Made by a program: the position numbers and the translations under genes. Under the pieces are notes generated by a model that saw only the letters and a program-made list of their open reading frames with translations, searched no databases and had not been told where the DNA came from. A DNA stretch of 64,000 nucleotides, from positions 86,104,217 to 86,168,216 of the forward strand of contig NC_072799.1 of assembly GCF_028583425.1 (NCBI RefSeq). Direction: 5' to 3'. Of this stretch, positions 60,101 to 64,000 are shown piece by piece; positions within the stretch are counted from its first letter, which is position 1, and each line of letters starts with the position of its first letter. The DNA comes from Eublepharis macularius (Eukaryota > Chordata > Lepidosauria > Squamata > Eublepharidae).

Positions 60101-63100
60101 AGAGGAAATAATAAAGTGTCTCTGTGTACATGAAAAGTATCTCTCTCTCCCTCATTACTGAGCAACCAAATAGTACGGAGCAGGGCTTCTGGGTTGGAGG
60201 GTATGACTATCACATAGATATGGACTGCTTGTATCTGTTTATATGACTTGAACATAGAAGGAATGGCTTCACTTAAAAAGCATTGGGTTACCAATTGCTA
60301 CATAGTGCCTACATTAGCAATAAAACATAGAACATCTAGCAGAACTTACTGAAGTGAGCTTAATTCTCTCTTAAATTGTGAAGTATCTTCAGTTGACTGG
60401 GAGAGCTGATGAGACTTAACATTTAATTCATCTTCTAAACAGGTTATTTTGTCTTTCAGTAATGAGACTGCAGTTGTTTGATCAAGTTGTTCAGTTTCCA
60501 GCTACAACAAACAAGAAATTGATATTTTTTGAATCTGGTAAATGTACATTTTTTTTCTTTATAGAAAGTTTAATTTGAAAGCATTTTAAAAAATTAAGAG
60601 CTTGTGCATGTAATGTCATTAAGTAAGAAATGAAATAAAATTCACAAAATCTAGGGCTTCAATCCTAATTTCTTACTTAGTTTTAAATATCATAGGAATT
60701 AAAGTATCTACATTTGATGTTTAAGGGTTTTAAAATACGATGACATTGAAGTTCACAGTAACACTACTACGATAACATGTGATTTCTGAACAGAAATTGC
60801 TACTGGTTTACACTGTGAGAGGCACCACACATATTGCCTATTCTAGTCTCTAAATAATCCCAAAGGAATTAGTACAGAATACTGCTATGTGATTTATTTG
60901 TGGGGGAAGTATCTACAGCTAACAGTTCTGAGTAATCAGCACAGAGAAAATGATGTTCTATCATTTGCCAGCATTATTATTTGTTTATTGGAATATTTAT
61001 GCCCCAGCTTTCTGTTTAAAAATACATAGTCAAAGTGACTTGAAAACATTAAACCATATAAAACAGTTAAAACTGAACAGGCACCAAGAGAAAAATTTAA
61101 TCCACAAGGGCCTTCCTGAATAAAGATGTTTTCAGCTGATGCTAGAAGGCCTCTAAAGGAGGAAGCACCAGCAACACAGGGGCCAGCAACTTCCAAAGAT
61201 TAGGGGTAGCAGCAGAGGAAGTTCTCATGCTGGTTCACATCAACTAGACTTCTCTAGAGGGGATTCCCACAATGAAGCTTTCTCCACTAGCCTCATAGCA
61301 CAAGCAAATATACAGGCAGAGACAGCACATGAGGAACCTGGAACTCAAGCCATTTAGGGCTTTAAAAATGAACAATGGTATTTTCATATCAGTCCCAGAA
61401 GCACAGTGGTAGCTAGTGCAATTGGCACAAGACAGTAATTTTGCACTCGATGTGGGAGCCCCTATCAGCACTCTAACCTCTGTGTTTTGAACCTGCTAAA
61501 GCTTCCAAACCTGCTTCAAATGCAGACCTTAGCAGAGTGTGTTACAGTAGTCCAACCTGAATATTACCAACGTGCATGCAACTTGATATGACTTTTCCCC
61601 AAAACCAGCCTGTGTTGGAAAAAAGAACACCCTTGGTTACATCTGCCACCTCAGCATCTACAGCCAATGAGGCATAGCCAAATTAGAAACCTGCTGAGGG
61701 GGGGAGGCGCCATTTGGTACCAGCTGAACGCCTATTCCAAGATCAGCTTTACCCCTGGACCCACAGCATCTTTATTATTTCCTTGATTTATAATGCAATC
61801 CTAAGAAAAGTTACTCCAGTAGAGTAACTCTTCTTAGGATTGCACTGTTAATTTCAGTTCACCCTTACCTACTCCCTTACAATCATTAGACACCATTTCA
61901 GGTCATTCAAAGCTTCCCTGGATCTTGATGGAAAGGAGAGGTAGAGCTGAATGCCTCTGCATGTTGGGGACAAGTCACACCAATCCCTGGAGTTCCCCCA
62001 GTGGTTTCACATTGCTGTTAGAAAGCATGAGAGAAGAGATGGATCCCTACAGGCCAATGGGCCAAGAAGAAATCTTCCAGCACCACCTTCTGAAACTTAC
62101 CTTCCAGAAAGGACTGAAACCAGTCTAGCAACAGCACCAATTTGGTCCATGTCTGCTAAGTATTTCAGAATGATACCATGGCTGATGGTACTGAAAGCTG
62201 CTGAGAGGTCCAGGAGAACAAACAAAGACACCCCTCTCCCTGTCAGAGGACCAGCACAGATCATCCATCAGCGTGGATCAAAGCTGTTTCTGTGTAACTG
62301 GGCAGAAGCCAGACTGAATCAAAGGAACTAGTTTCCTCCAGAAATGTTTGAAACCACTTCTCCAAGACCTTCTCTGAGGCCTTGCTCAAAAAGAGCAGAT
62401 TTGATACTCACTTGTACTTTTCAAGTCAGCTTGATCCTCCAAAGCTGATTTCTTCAGTAAAGCCTTCGTCTTACAGATCTATCTAACTACAAGGGACAGG
62501 GGTCCCATAAGCATGGTGATAGGTCTTAATGCTCCAAATATTCTGACCAAGTTCTTGGGTTTCCCTGCTTAACTGGATGTGAGTGATCTTGTCCACAAAA
62601 CTATTTTGCAAAGTGATCACAGAGATGGTTGTTGTGGATTTTCCGGGCTGTATTGCCATGGTCTTGGCACTGTAGTTTTTGACATTTCGCCAGCAGCTGT
62701 GACTGCCAGGCAGCTGCTGGCGAAACGTCAGGAACTACAATGCCAAGACCACGGCAATACAGCCCGGAAAATCCACAACAACCATCATTCTCCAGCTGTG
62801 AAAGCCTTCGACAATATATTGATCACAGAGAGTTTCCACTATTTGTTCCTGAGACATGGAGGCAATTAGCCTCTTACAAATCAGAACAACATTGCTGATC
62901 AATACAGTGCAGATGAGATGGTGGTGAAATGAGGGGGATTTTTTTGCTCTCATCATCGCCACCAGATCAGGCCTGAAAAATAAGCTTTCACATATGTTCA
63001 GTTGGATTCAGCTTGAATCTTCCTTTGCTGCCGTCTAGCCATTGCCTAAACTACTTTATAGTTCCTAGTTCTATTGATAACTAGAGCACTTGATAATCCC

Positions 63101-63898
63101 AAGGATATGGGAGAGGATGCTTAGAAGCAATTGTGTCCACCTCTCACAACATGGTGGCCAATCATTACCAAATGAAAAAAAAAACCTCAGAAATGCCAGA
63201 ATACCACGTAGTCCCAATCTTCTGCAGTGGCAGATCATTCTAAGTAACCACCCACCCCACAGGTATTTTGTGCCTAAACCCAACCAGACAGTGATCTGTC
63301 TATGGAGTCACAGAACTACTACCCTCAACATCACCATTATCTTGATCTCCCCAGAACAGTAAATCCAGGGTGTCATCTGGTGTGTCAAGTGTCATAGACC
63401 AACAGCTGTCATGAAATCCAGGCAGCAAAAGCTCAGCATGGATACTGAAGAACCCCAAGACCAATAGTTCCTGTATTCTACCCCATCCGCTTGTCCTCCC
63501 ATACAAAAAATGGGTACCCACCTCCCCTGGATTCAAACCAACAAGCAGTGAAATTGATCAGAAAGAAACACCAATCCGCTCATCCTTTACCACGCTCGCT
63601 TATGGATTCTCTTGCAAAAGCCAGAGAAGAAGCTACTGACCAGTTCTTCTCTCGCAAGAAAAGATCATTTTCTACTCTTTTCTTACCAATACAGGTTGCT
63701 GGATGCAGCAATAAGGCTGAGTAAGCGTCCCAATAGCACTTCATCCCAGGCTCTCGATGGCCCAGCTAGTACCACCCTCCCAGATACTTCTAATATCTGT
63801 AAGTATCTTAAATCACTTACCCTATGAATAGTGTTTTCTAGCTGTGCTATTTCCTCATCCAAATTTGACTTTTCTAGCGCAGCATCTTCCTGTACAAT
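33129..63898 (-). CDS. CEP135: CEP135, C-terminal half (13 coding exons, partial gene)
   Basis: CEP135 is a centrosomal coiled-coil protein (the Bld10 family) needed to build the centriole cartwheel. In human it links SAS-6, by its C-terminal part, to CPAP and microtubules, and loss causes microcephaly. Exons at 63,821-63,898, 60,350-60,501, 53,842-53,957, 53,127-53,281, 51,771-51,826, 48,553-48,721, 47,662-47,772, 38,748-38,933, 38,235-38,444, 36,583-36,785, 35,321-35,425, 33,559-33,699 and 33,129-33,150 total 1,704 nt, i.e. 567 codons plus stop, with phases matching at every junction. The product is almost all heptad-rich coiled coil and ends in a Ser/Pro tail with SSTLRSPSHSPER. Human CEP135 is about 1,140 residues, so the first half lies beyond the window. 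The paralogue TSGA10 is the main alternative, but as I remember it, its C-terminus is different (ending LCYRDF). Confidence 0.88.
33559..33699 (-). CDS. CEP135: CEP135 exon
   Basis: 141 nt, acceptor TTATCTGATAG (a modest polypyrimidine tract) and donor GTAAGTA. It encodes ERAMQEMRRHGLSATSINVM, then SPLSSTLRSPSHSPERAL and GAIDRAE. The coiled coil ends here and gives way to a Ser/Pro-rich tail with SP sites that may be phosphorylated. Confidence 0.93.
33700..35320. other. CEP135 intron, nothing further recognised
   Basis: This intron of 1.6 kb shows no named repeat or RNA gene. A C/T-rich stretch lies at about 34,480-34,600. Confidence 0.5.
35321..35425 (-). CDS. CEP135: CEP135 exon
   Basis: 105 nt, acceptor ATTTTTAG and donor GTAAGTA. 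It encodes TSLNRETSLFRNKLAQLQTD followed by YDIVKRQLTTERFER. The final split codon CG/G is Arg, giving ERFERERAMQEMRRHG across the junction. Confidence 0.93.
36583..36785 (-). CDS. CEP135: CEP135 exon
   Basis: 203 nt, acceptor TATTCTGTAG and donor GTATGT. It encodes IQSELEDAKAEAELLKKQLS, then NLETLLATSRDKEFQNHLTA, then EIQLLKDRLTLSDSKL. Its last two bases (CT) join A of the next exon to make Leu. Confidence 0.94.
37262..37400 (+). repeat. Sauria-type SINE, worn
   Basis: It reads TAGTATAGTATAATGATTAC, then GTCAGACTGGGACC, later GACTAGTCACACACCCTCAG and CCTAACCTACTTCATGGG. Head and body words are in Sauria SINE order, but the B box is mostly lost. A second worn piece may lie at 37,590-37,690. 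Confidence 0.45.
37719..38059. mobile_element. hAT-type MITE, foldback, with 8-bp target duplication
   Basis: This 341-bp element starts CAGGGCTTTTTTTCTGG and ends AAAAAAAAGCCCTG. The whole element folds back: the centre (37,895-37,965) is an inverted repeat with TTTAGATTGCCCTC on one arm and GAGGGCAATCTAAA on the other, and more distal arms pair from GGTCACATGGCTGGTGGG outward. The flanks AGTAAGAT (37,711-37,718) and AGTAAGAC (38,060-38,067) differ by one base, as expected for an ageing hAT duplication. It sits in a CEP135 intron between the exons at 36.6 and 38.2 kb. Confidence 0.85.
38235..38444 (-). CDS. CEP135: CEP135 exon
   Basis: 210 nt, phase 0 at both ends, acceptor TCATTTAG and donor GTGAGTG. 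It encodes HLIAHQAYESQISSMAKNMA, then DVASVRELCVKLESSKEQLS, and ends SKSLDFER. The SVRELC-x-KL block is a signature of the CEP135/TSGA10 C-terminal region. A C-run in the intron starts directly after the donor. Confidence 0.94.
38748..38933 (-). CDS. CEP135: CEP135 exon
   Basis: 186 nt, phase 0 at both ends, acceptor TTTGAACTAG and donor GTAGTC (a weaker match at the donor). It encodes ERENRELLEKFQLLHSQAE, then SSSVRLELLSVDTERRHLKE and ends EKEIQE. Confidence 0.92.
40501..43230. repeat. Degenerate repeat array inside the hAT element
   Basis: The motif ATCACCCACCTTCCTGC followed by a CTTTCGCGGAAAGGACGGGA-like stretch recurs at about 40,501, 40,681, 40,854, 41,096, 41,361, 41,756, 41,982, 42,149, 42,319, 42,584, 42,754, 42,932 and 43,169. 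Spacing ranges from about 165 to 400 bp. Between copies a second motif is common (GTCGTTGGGAGGGGTC, then CCAGAGAGGGA, then AAAGAGGGA). Copies differ by many substitutions and insertions. Open frames appear on both strands across the array and do not look like genes. Confidence 0.85.
43740..45600 (-). pseudogene. hAT transposase with BED finger, decayed
   Basis: On the minus strand, in order: a BED-type zinc finger (VWYRVC, then H-x-x-x-x-H in LARHLKTRH near 45,480-45,585), a linker, then GVGFQRLLQHVAPWFSML and HTVHFTADLWSS (45,000-45,240), where the Asp of TADLW is the first catalytic acid of hAT transposases. The stretch KLHLVMRDVLGLG follows near 44,680-44,700. After it come DLPTCWNSTYDMICCLVEQ (44,450-44,510), the all-alpha insertion region with ELAHEKKLL, and a C-terminal part with FDPQIKG and MWADQMLCWKKLL (44,030-44,110). 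The parts lie in several reading frames, so the gene is broken by frameshifts. The domain order is that of the Ac/ZBED branch. Confidence 0.88.
46981..47166 (-). repeat. 5S-rRNA-derived SINE
   Basis: On the minus strand: CTCAGAAGCTAAGCAGGGTC, TAATTGGATGGGAGACC, then the SINE body with GGCAAAGACTTC and CTTGCCATGAAAACCC. It is the reverse orientation of the 27.8-kb copy and keeps more of the 5S head (GATCTCATCAGAGC). It is a SINE, not a 5S gene. Confidence 0.85.
47170..47443 (+). repeat. CR1/L3-like LINE 3' end
   Basis: The words AAAGAGGGTTAGACTGATTC, ATGGCTACTAGCC, CCTCCACATACAAAGGC and GAATATCAGTGCCAGGAGG lead to a terminus CAAGGCTCTTATTATGTTCT. This is a widespread amniote LINE 3' region; the upstream portion of the same region occurs at 23,255-23,400. 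Confidence 0.6.
47662..47772 (-). CDS. CEP135: CEP135 exon
   Basis: 111 nt, phase 0 at both ends, acceptor TCTTAATAG and donor GTGAGG. It encodes AISAELEAALREKEEMKIR followed by VHNYITEVSRFENLMASK. The 8.7-kb intron downstream holds the 7-kb hAT element. Confidence 0.9.
48198..48238 (-). other. Hammerhead-ribozyme-like core (family B, left arm)
   Basis: On the minus strand: CCT, then CTGAAGA (fits the consensus CUGANGA), one extra U, a stem GCCAGC/GCTGGC, then GAAA, CGTC and AGG. CCT and AGG can pair as a short stem I, and GTC is the usual cleavage triplet. Stem III is reduced to A, C, G, U and could form only between two molecules. The extra U next to stem II departs from the canonical ribozyme. 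Activity is untested. Confidence 0.4.
48311..48351 (+). other. Hammerhead-ribozyme-like core (family B, right arm)
   Basis: CCT 48,311-48,313, CTGAAGA 48,314-48,320, an extra T at 48,321, stem GCCAGC 48,322-48,327 pairing with GCTGGC 48,335-48,340, GAAA 48,341-48,344, then TGTC and AGG. It is the same arrangement as the left arm with one change (TGTC for CGTC). Confidence 0.38.
48553..48721 (-). CDS. CEP135: CEP135 exon
   Basis: 169 nt, acceptor TTTGCTAG and donor GTACAG. It encodes QLKDALSGKDRELASLRRQL, then KENRRLQDDLATMARENQ, and ends in phase 0. This is among the most conserved-looking blocks, shared in style with TSGA10. Confidence 0.9.
48928..49818 (+). repeat. LTR-like repeat (fossil)
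   Basis: About 0.9 kb with ends TGTCGG and CCCCAGACA, related along its length to 19,825-21,476. It is C/G-rich, and open frames on both strands (up to 288 codons) come from composition. It would fit a solo long terminal repeat inserted in the CEP135 intron between the 48.7- and 51.8-kb exons. A target duplication is not clear. Confidence 0.4.
50154..50356. mobile_element. Foldback element, Penelope-terminus-like (family A)
   Basis: Left and right arms are near-perfect inverted copies meeting at GATGCATC (50,270-50,277). The duplication ATTTCCAAGACT (50,142-50,153) against ATTTCTAAGACT (50,357-50,368) differs at one base. The right arm ends AAAGGTGCTACTGGACTC; the left arm extends beyond to AGACTAACATAGCTAACTCC on the minus strand. 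The same family occurs at 24.0 and 55.9 kb. Confidence 0.8.
50277..50314 (+). other. Hammerhead-ribozyme-like core (family A)
   Basis: CTGATGA 50,277-50,283, one extra A, stem II GAGAAC 50,285-50,290 with GTTCTC 50,295-50,300 and loop TGTG, then GAAA 50,301-50,304. The last A plus GC can pair with GCT across a TTAT loop as a 3-bp stem III, leaving CTA as an NUH triplet. Stem I does not form in this copy, and the extra A departs from the canonical core. Activity is untested. Confidence 0.4.
51771..51826 (-). CDS. CEP135: CEP135 microexon-sized exon
   Basis: Only 56 nt, acceptor TTTCCATAG and donor GTAAGTA. It encodes EKSILHLRQTLSQLESSL; its last two bases (GA) join the C of the next exon to make Asp. 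It is too short to appear as an open reading frame, but both phases fit the neighbours. Confidence 0.9.
51845..52470 (-). repeat. L2-like LINE relic
   Basis: On the minus strand a 60-codon frame (51,977-52,159) has STVVPTLWNWLPDEVKEVL and ends ILFVRAF, the C-terminal end of an L2-type reverse transcriptase. Flanking words (TTATATCCCACTTCTCA near the low end, and GAACCAGCTGCAGTTTC upstream) match widely repeated LINE sequence. It is old and broken. Confidence 0.6.
52471..53126. other. CEP135 intron, nothing further recognised
   Basis: A/T-rich intron sequence; I see no named repeat or RNA gene. Confidence 0.45.
53127..53281 (-). CDS. CEP135: CEP135 exon
   Basis: 155 nt, acceptor ATGTTCAG and donor GTAGGT. 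It encodes KLNNKNATQDETISVLRS, then DKEKDSLQESVDEKTERIA, ending in NLANK. It ends in phase 0. It is coiled coil, rich in Asp, Glu and Lys. Confidence 0.9.
53842..53957 (-). CDS. CEP135: CEP135 exon
   Basis: 116 nt, acceptor ATTCTTCAG and donor GTATGT. It encodes LLNEQIQKSLDEIQHRF and ends LMLEDKI. The 3' split codon G/AT gives Asp. The 6.4-kb intron upstream contains the DIRS-like fossil. Confidence 0.88.
54208..54315 (-). repeat. DIRS-like terminal inverted repeat, low-coordinate end
   Basis: It contains CCCACCCTCTAGTCAGG, GGAACAAGTTTTCTACTTCC and CTAGTGGGAGTCACCC. The reverse complement of these words lies at 59,735-59,835, with few differences. Confidence 0.85.
54468..54560. repeat. DIRS-like internal complementary region
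   Basis: Its first part (to about 54,524) is the reverse complement of the outermost low end (54,162-54,224). Its second part, from TTCTCCCTCTGAGGCGG, is the reverse complement of the outermost high end (59,800-59,835). This is the junction that DIRS elements are thought to use when closing a circle. Confidence 0.82.
54944..55281 (-). pseudogene. DIRS-like recombinase piece (fossil)
   Basis: A minus-strand frame carries LRILHKDKAILRTDPTFIPK, which resembles the region of vertebrate DIRS tyrosine recombinases with a leucine-rich strand followed by FxPKV. The position, between the reverse transcriptase and the internal complementary region, is the one expected. The call leans on this context more than on motif strength. 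It is broken. Confidence 0.45.
55929..56070 (-). mobile_element. Penelope-terminus-like element (family A), single copy
   Basis: Only one arm is present, on the minus strand: CTGACGA at 56,040-56,046, then a GAGAA/TTCTC stem, GAAAGCTTATGCTAC, GGTTAGTCTTAAAGG and AGACTAACATGGCTAACTCC. The flanks TATAGATG (55,921-55,928) and TATAGAAG (56,071-56,078) may be an 8-bp duplication with one mismatch. It inserted into the DIRS-like fossil. Confidence 0.65.
56298..56925 (-). pseudogene. DIRS-like reverse transcriptase piece (fossil)
   Basis: Minus-strand frames carry VYTIFFTVPKERR, HFIKVRHLSLETMRSI and, further on, MEAYLYIPILSRHRRLLHFC with FRILPFGLSRAPRSFTK. This set, with VPK, the KVRHLSLETMRS stretch and LPFGLSxAPRxFTK, is typical of DIRS and related reverse transcriptases. 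The piece is broken and interrupted by a tRNA-derived SINE at about 56.53-56.61 kb. Confidence 0.8.
56530..56618 (-). repeat. tRNA-derived SINE head
   Basis: On the minus strand: GGGCCCATAGCGCAGTGGCA (A-box region), CTTGCATACAGAAGGACCCA and GGTTCAGACCCTGGCG (B-box region). It resembles the 15.6-kb SINE but is shorter. It lies inside the DIRS-like reverse transcriptase. Confidence 0.65.
56926..58300. other. Unassigned sequence within the DIRS-like span
   Basis: No further motif is recognised. Part may be the untranslated or gag-like region of the DIRS-like element, and part may be later insertions. Confidence 0.35.
58305..58705 (+). repeat. Local direct duplications
   Basis: GGCCAGAAATGGCTGCCGTG with flanking CACTCCA-AGCCACCTC words occurs near 58,310-58,373 and again near 58,632-58,704. 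Between them TCTTACGCCATTAGACTGGC with GGAT after it occurs twice, about 37 bp apart (58,570 and 58,607). These are small tandem or spaced duplications. Confidence 0.6.
59082..59435 (+). other. Open frame of 117 codons, acidic then Arg-rich, unrecognised
   Basis: It starts MKGKAAVVGSDSSEDED, is acidic to about residue 50, Pro/Ser/Glu-rich in the middle, and basic near the end (RRGRQRLVVQGRRRSVRL). No domain is recognised. It runs opposite to the DIRS-like element in which it lies, and the following 250 bp look like LTR or untranslated repeat sequence. I think it is a repeat-derived fragment, not a host gene. Confidence 0.3.
59735..59835 (-). repeat. DIRS-like terminal inverted repeat, high-coordinate end
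   Basis: It contains GGGTGACTCCCACTAGG, GGAAGTAGAAAACTTGTTCC and CTGACTAGAGGGTGGG, and ends GCCTCAGAGGGAGAA. It is the inverted partner of 54,208-54,315. Confidence 0.85.
60350..60501 (-). CDS. CEP135: CEP135 exon
   Basis: 152 nt, starting in phase 0 after TTTGTTGTAG and ending two bases into a codon before GTAAGTT. It encodes LETEQLDQTTAVSLLKDKI and continues as coiled coil to KRELSSL. The split codon CA/G gives Gln and links to LLNEQIQKSL. Confidence 0.88.
60970..62613 (-). repeat. L2-like LINE relic, part 1
   Basis: On the minus strand there are remains of an L2-type reverse transcriptase C-terminus: KIPLFIFKALNGLSSRF (61,244-61,471 frame), a broken segment, and LKTSLFRKAL near 61,100-61,140. 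Much of the rest is widely repeated LINE sequence with many stops. The family-B element at 62,625-62,819 later split it from part 2. Confidence 0.55.
61792..61850. repeat. Short foldback repeat (GCAATCCT type), minimal copy
   Basis: ATGCAATCCTAAGAAAAGTT is followed, after a short centre, by GAGTAACTCTTCTTAGGATT and GCA. The arms are nearly perfect. It is the shortest of the four copies in the window and lacks the central GAA-TGGGCTT part. Confidence 0.65.
62625..62819. mobile_element. Foldback element, Penelope-terminus-like (family B)
   Basis: Inverted arms share TTCCGGGCTGTATTGCC / GGCAATACAGCCCGGAA and CGCCAGCAGCTG / CAGCTGCTGGCG. A perfect 11-bp target duplication, TGATCACAGAG, flanks it at 62,614-62,624 and 62,820-62,830. 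The right arm ends GAAAGCCTTCGACAATATAT, as in the 48-kb copy. The centre is shorter, so the CTGAAGA part of the ribozyme-like core is missing. Confidence 0.78.
62831..63530 (-). repeat. L2-like LINE relic, part 2 (probable)
   Basis: This continues the repeated LINE-like sequence after the family-B insertion. Individual motifs are too worn to name. The assignment rests on continuity across the target duplication. Confidence 0.35.
63821..63898 (-). CDS. CEP135: CEP135 exon (first in window)
   Basis: 78 nt, phase 0 at both ends. The acceptor is TTCTTAG and the donor GTAAGTG. It encodes 26 residues including EEIAQLENTIHR, with regular hydrophobic spacing of a coiled coil. It joins in frame to LETEQLDQ of the next exon at 60.5 kb. 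Upstream exons lie beyond 64,000. Confidence 0.85.
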
Positions 63899-64000
63899 CT
63901 AAGAATGAAAAGAAAAATTCAAGCCATGTTTTACTCACTATGTCCAATGTTGATTTAATATTGTAAAATCTGAGAATTTACTTAAATGTTGGTTAAGTTC

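Noticed and set aside
33129-63898. TSGA10 as the identity of the host gene
   Set aside because: The paralogue shares the coiled-coil blocks, but the tail SSTLRSPSHSPER and the ending here fit CEP135 better than the TSGA10 C-terminus as I remember it.

Overview
The window is vertebrate nuclear DNA, most likely from a squamate reptile. The repeats point that way: Sauria-type tRNA SINEs with a Bov-B-like tail, 5S-rRNA-derived SINEs, CR1, L1 and L2-like LINEs, hAT transposons, a DIRS-like element, and foldback elements that resemble Penelope termini. The exact genus cannot be read from the sequence; a gecko is possible.

Only one host protein-coding gene can be followed with confidence. It is the 3' half of CEP135, on the minus strand from about 63.9 kb down to a stop codon at 33,129-33,131. 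Thirteen coding exons with canonical splice sites join in frame into about 567 codons of continuous coiled coil. The protein builds the centriole cartwheel, and this half corresponds to the part reported to bind SAS-6. Its introns are crowded with insertions: a 7.07-kb hAT transposon (39,819-46,890), a DIRS-like fossil (54,162-59,835), three L2-like or CR1/L3-like LINE relics, LTR-like repeats and several foldback elements.

The left 31 kb lies downstream of CEP135 and looks intergenic. It holds a 5'-truncated L1 with a perfect 14-bp target duplication (3,588-8,037), the 3' end of another L1 (1-597), a CR1 (21,952-23,095), a minisatellite (10.1-10.6 kb), SINEs and MITEs. A strong CpG island at 25.7-26.8 kb is probably a promoter. 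From gene order in human, where CRACD/KIAA1211 follows CEP135 in the same direction, it may start CRACD on the minus strand. Nearby, at 27.3-27.4 kb, six TGCGCA hexamers sit within 113 bp.

No bacterial-type system, CRISPR array or intact viral element is present. The most interesting signals are hammerhead-ribozyme-like cores in two families of inverted (head-to-head) insertions, the internal complementary region preserved in the DIRS-like fossil, the repeat array inside the hAT element, and the TGCGCA cluster. All calls come from reading the sequence and remembered family features; no database search was run.
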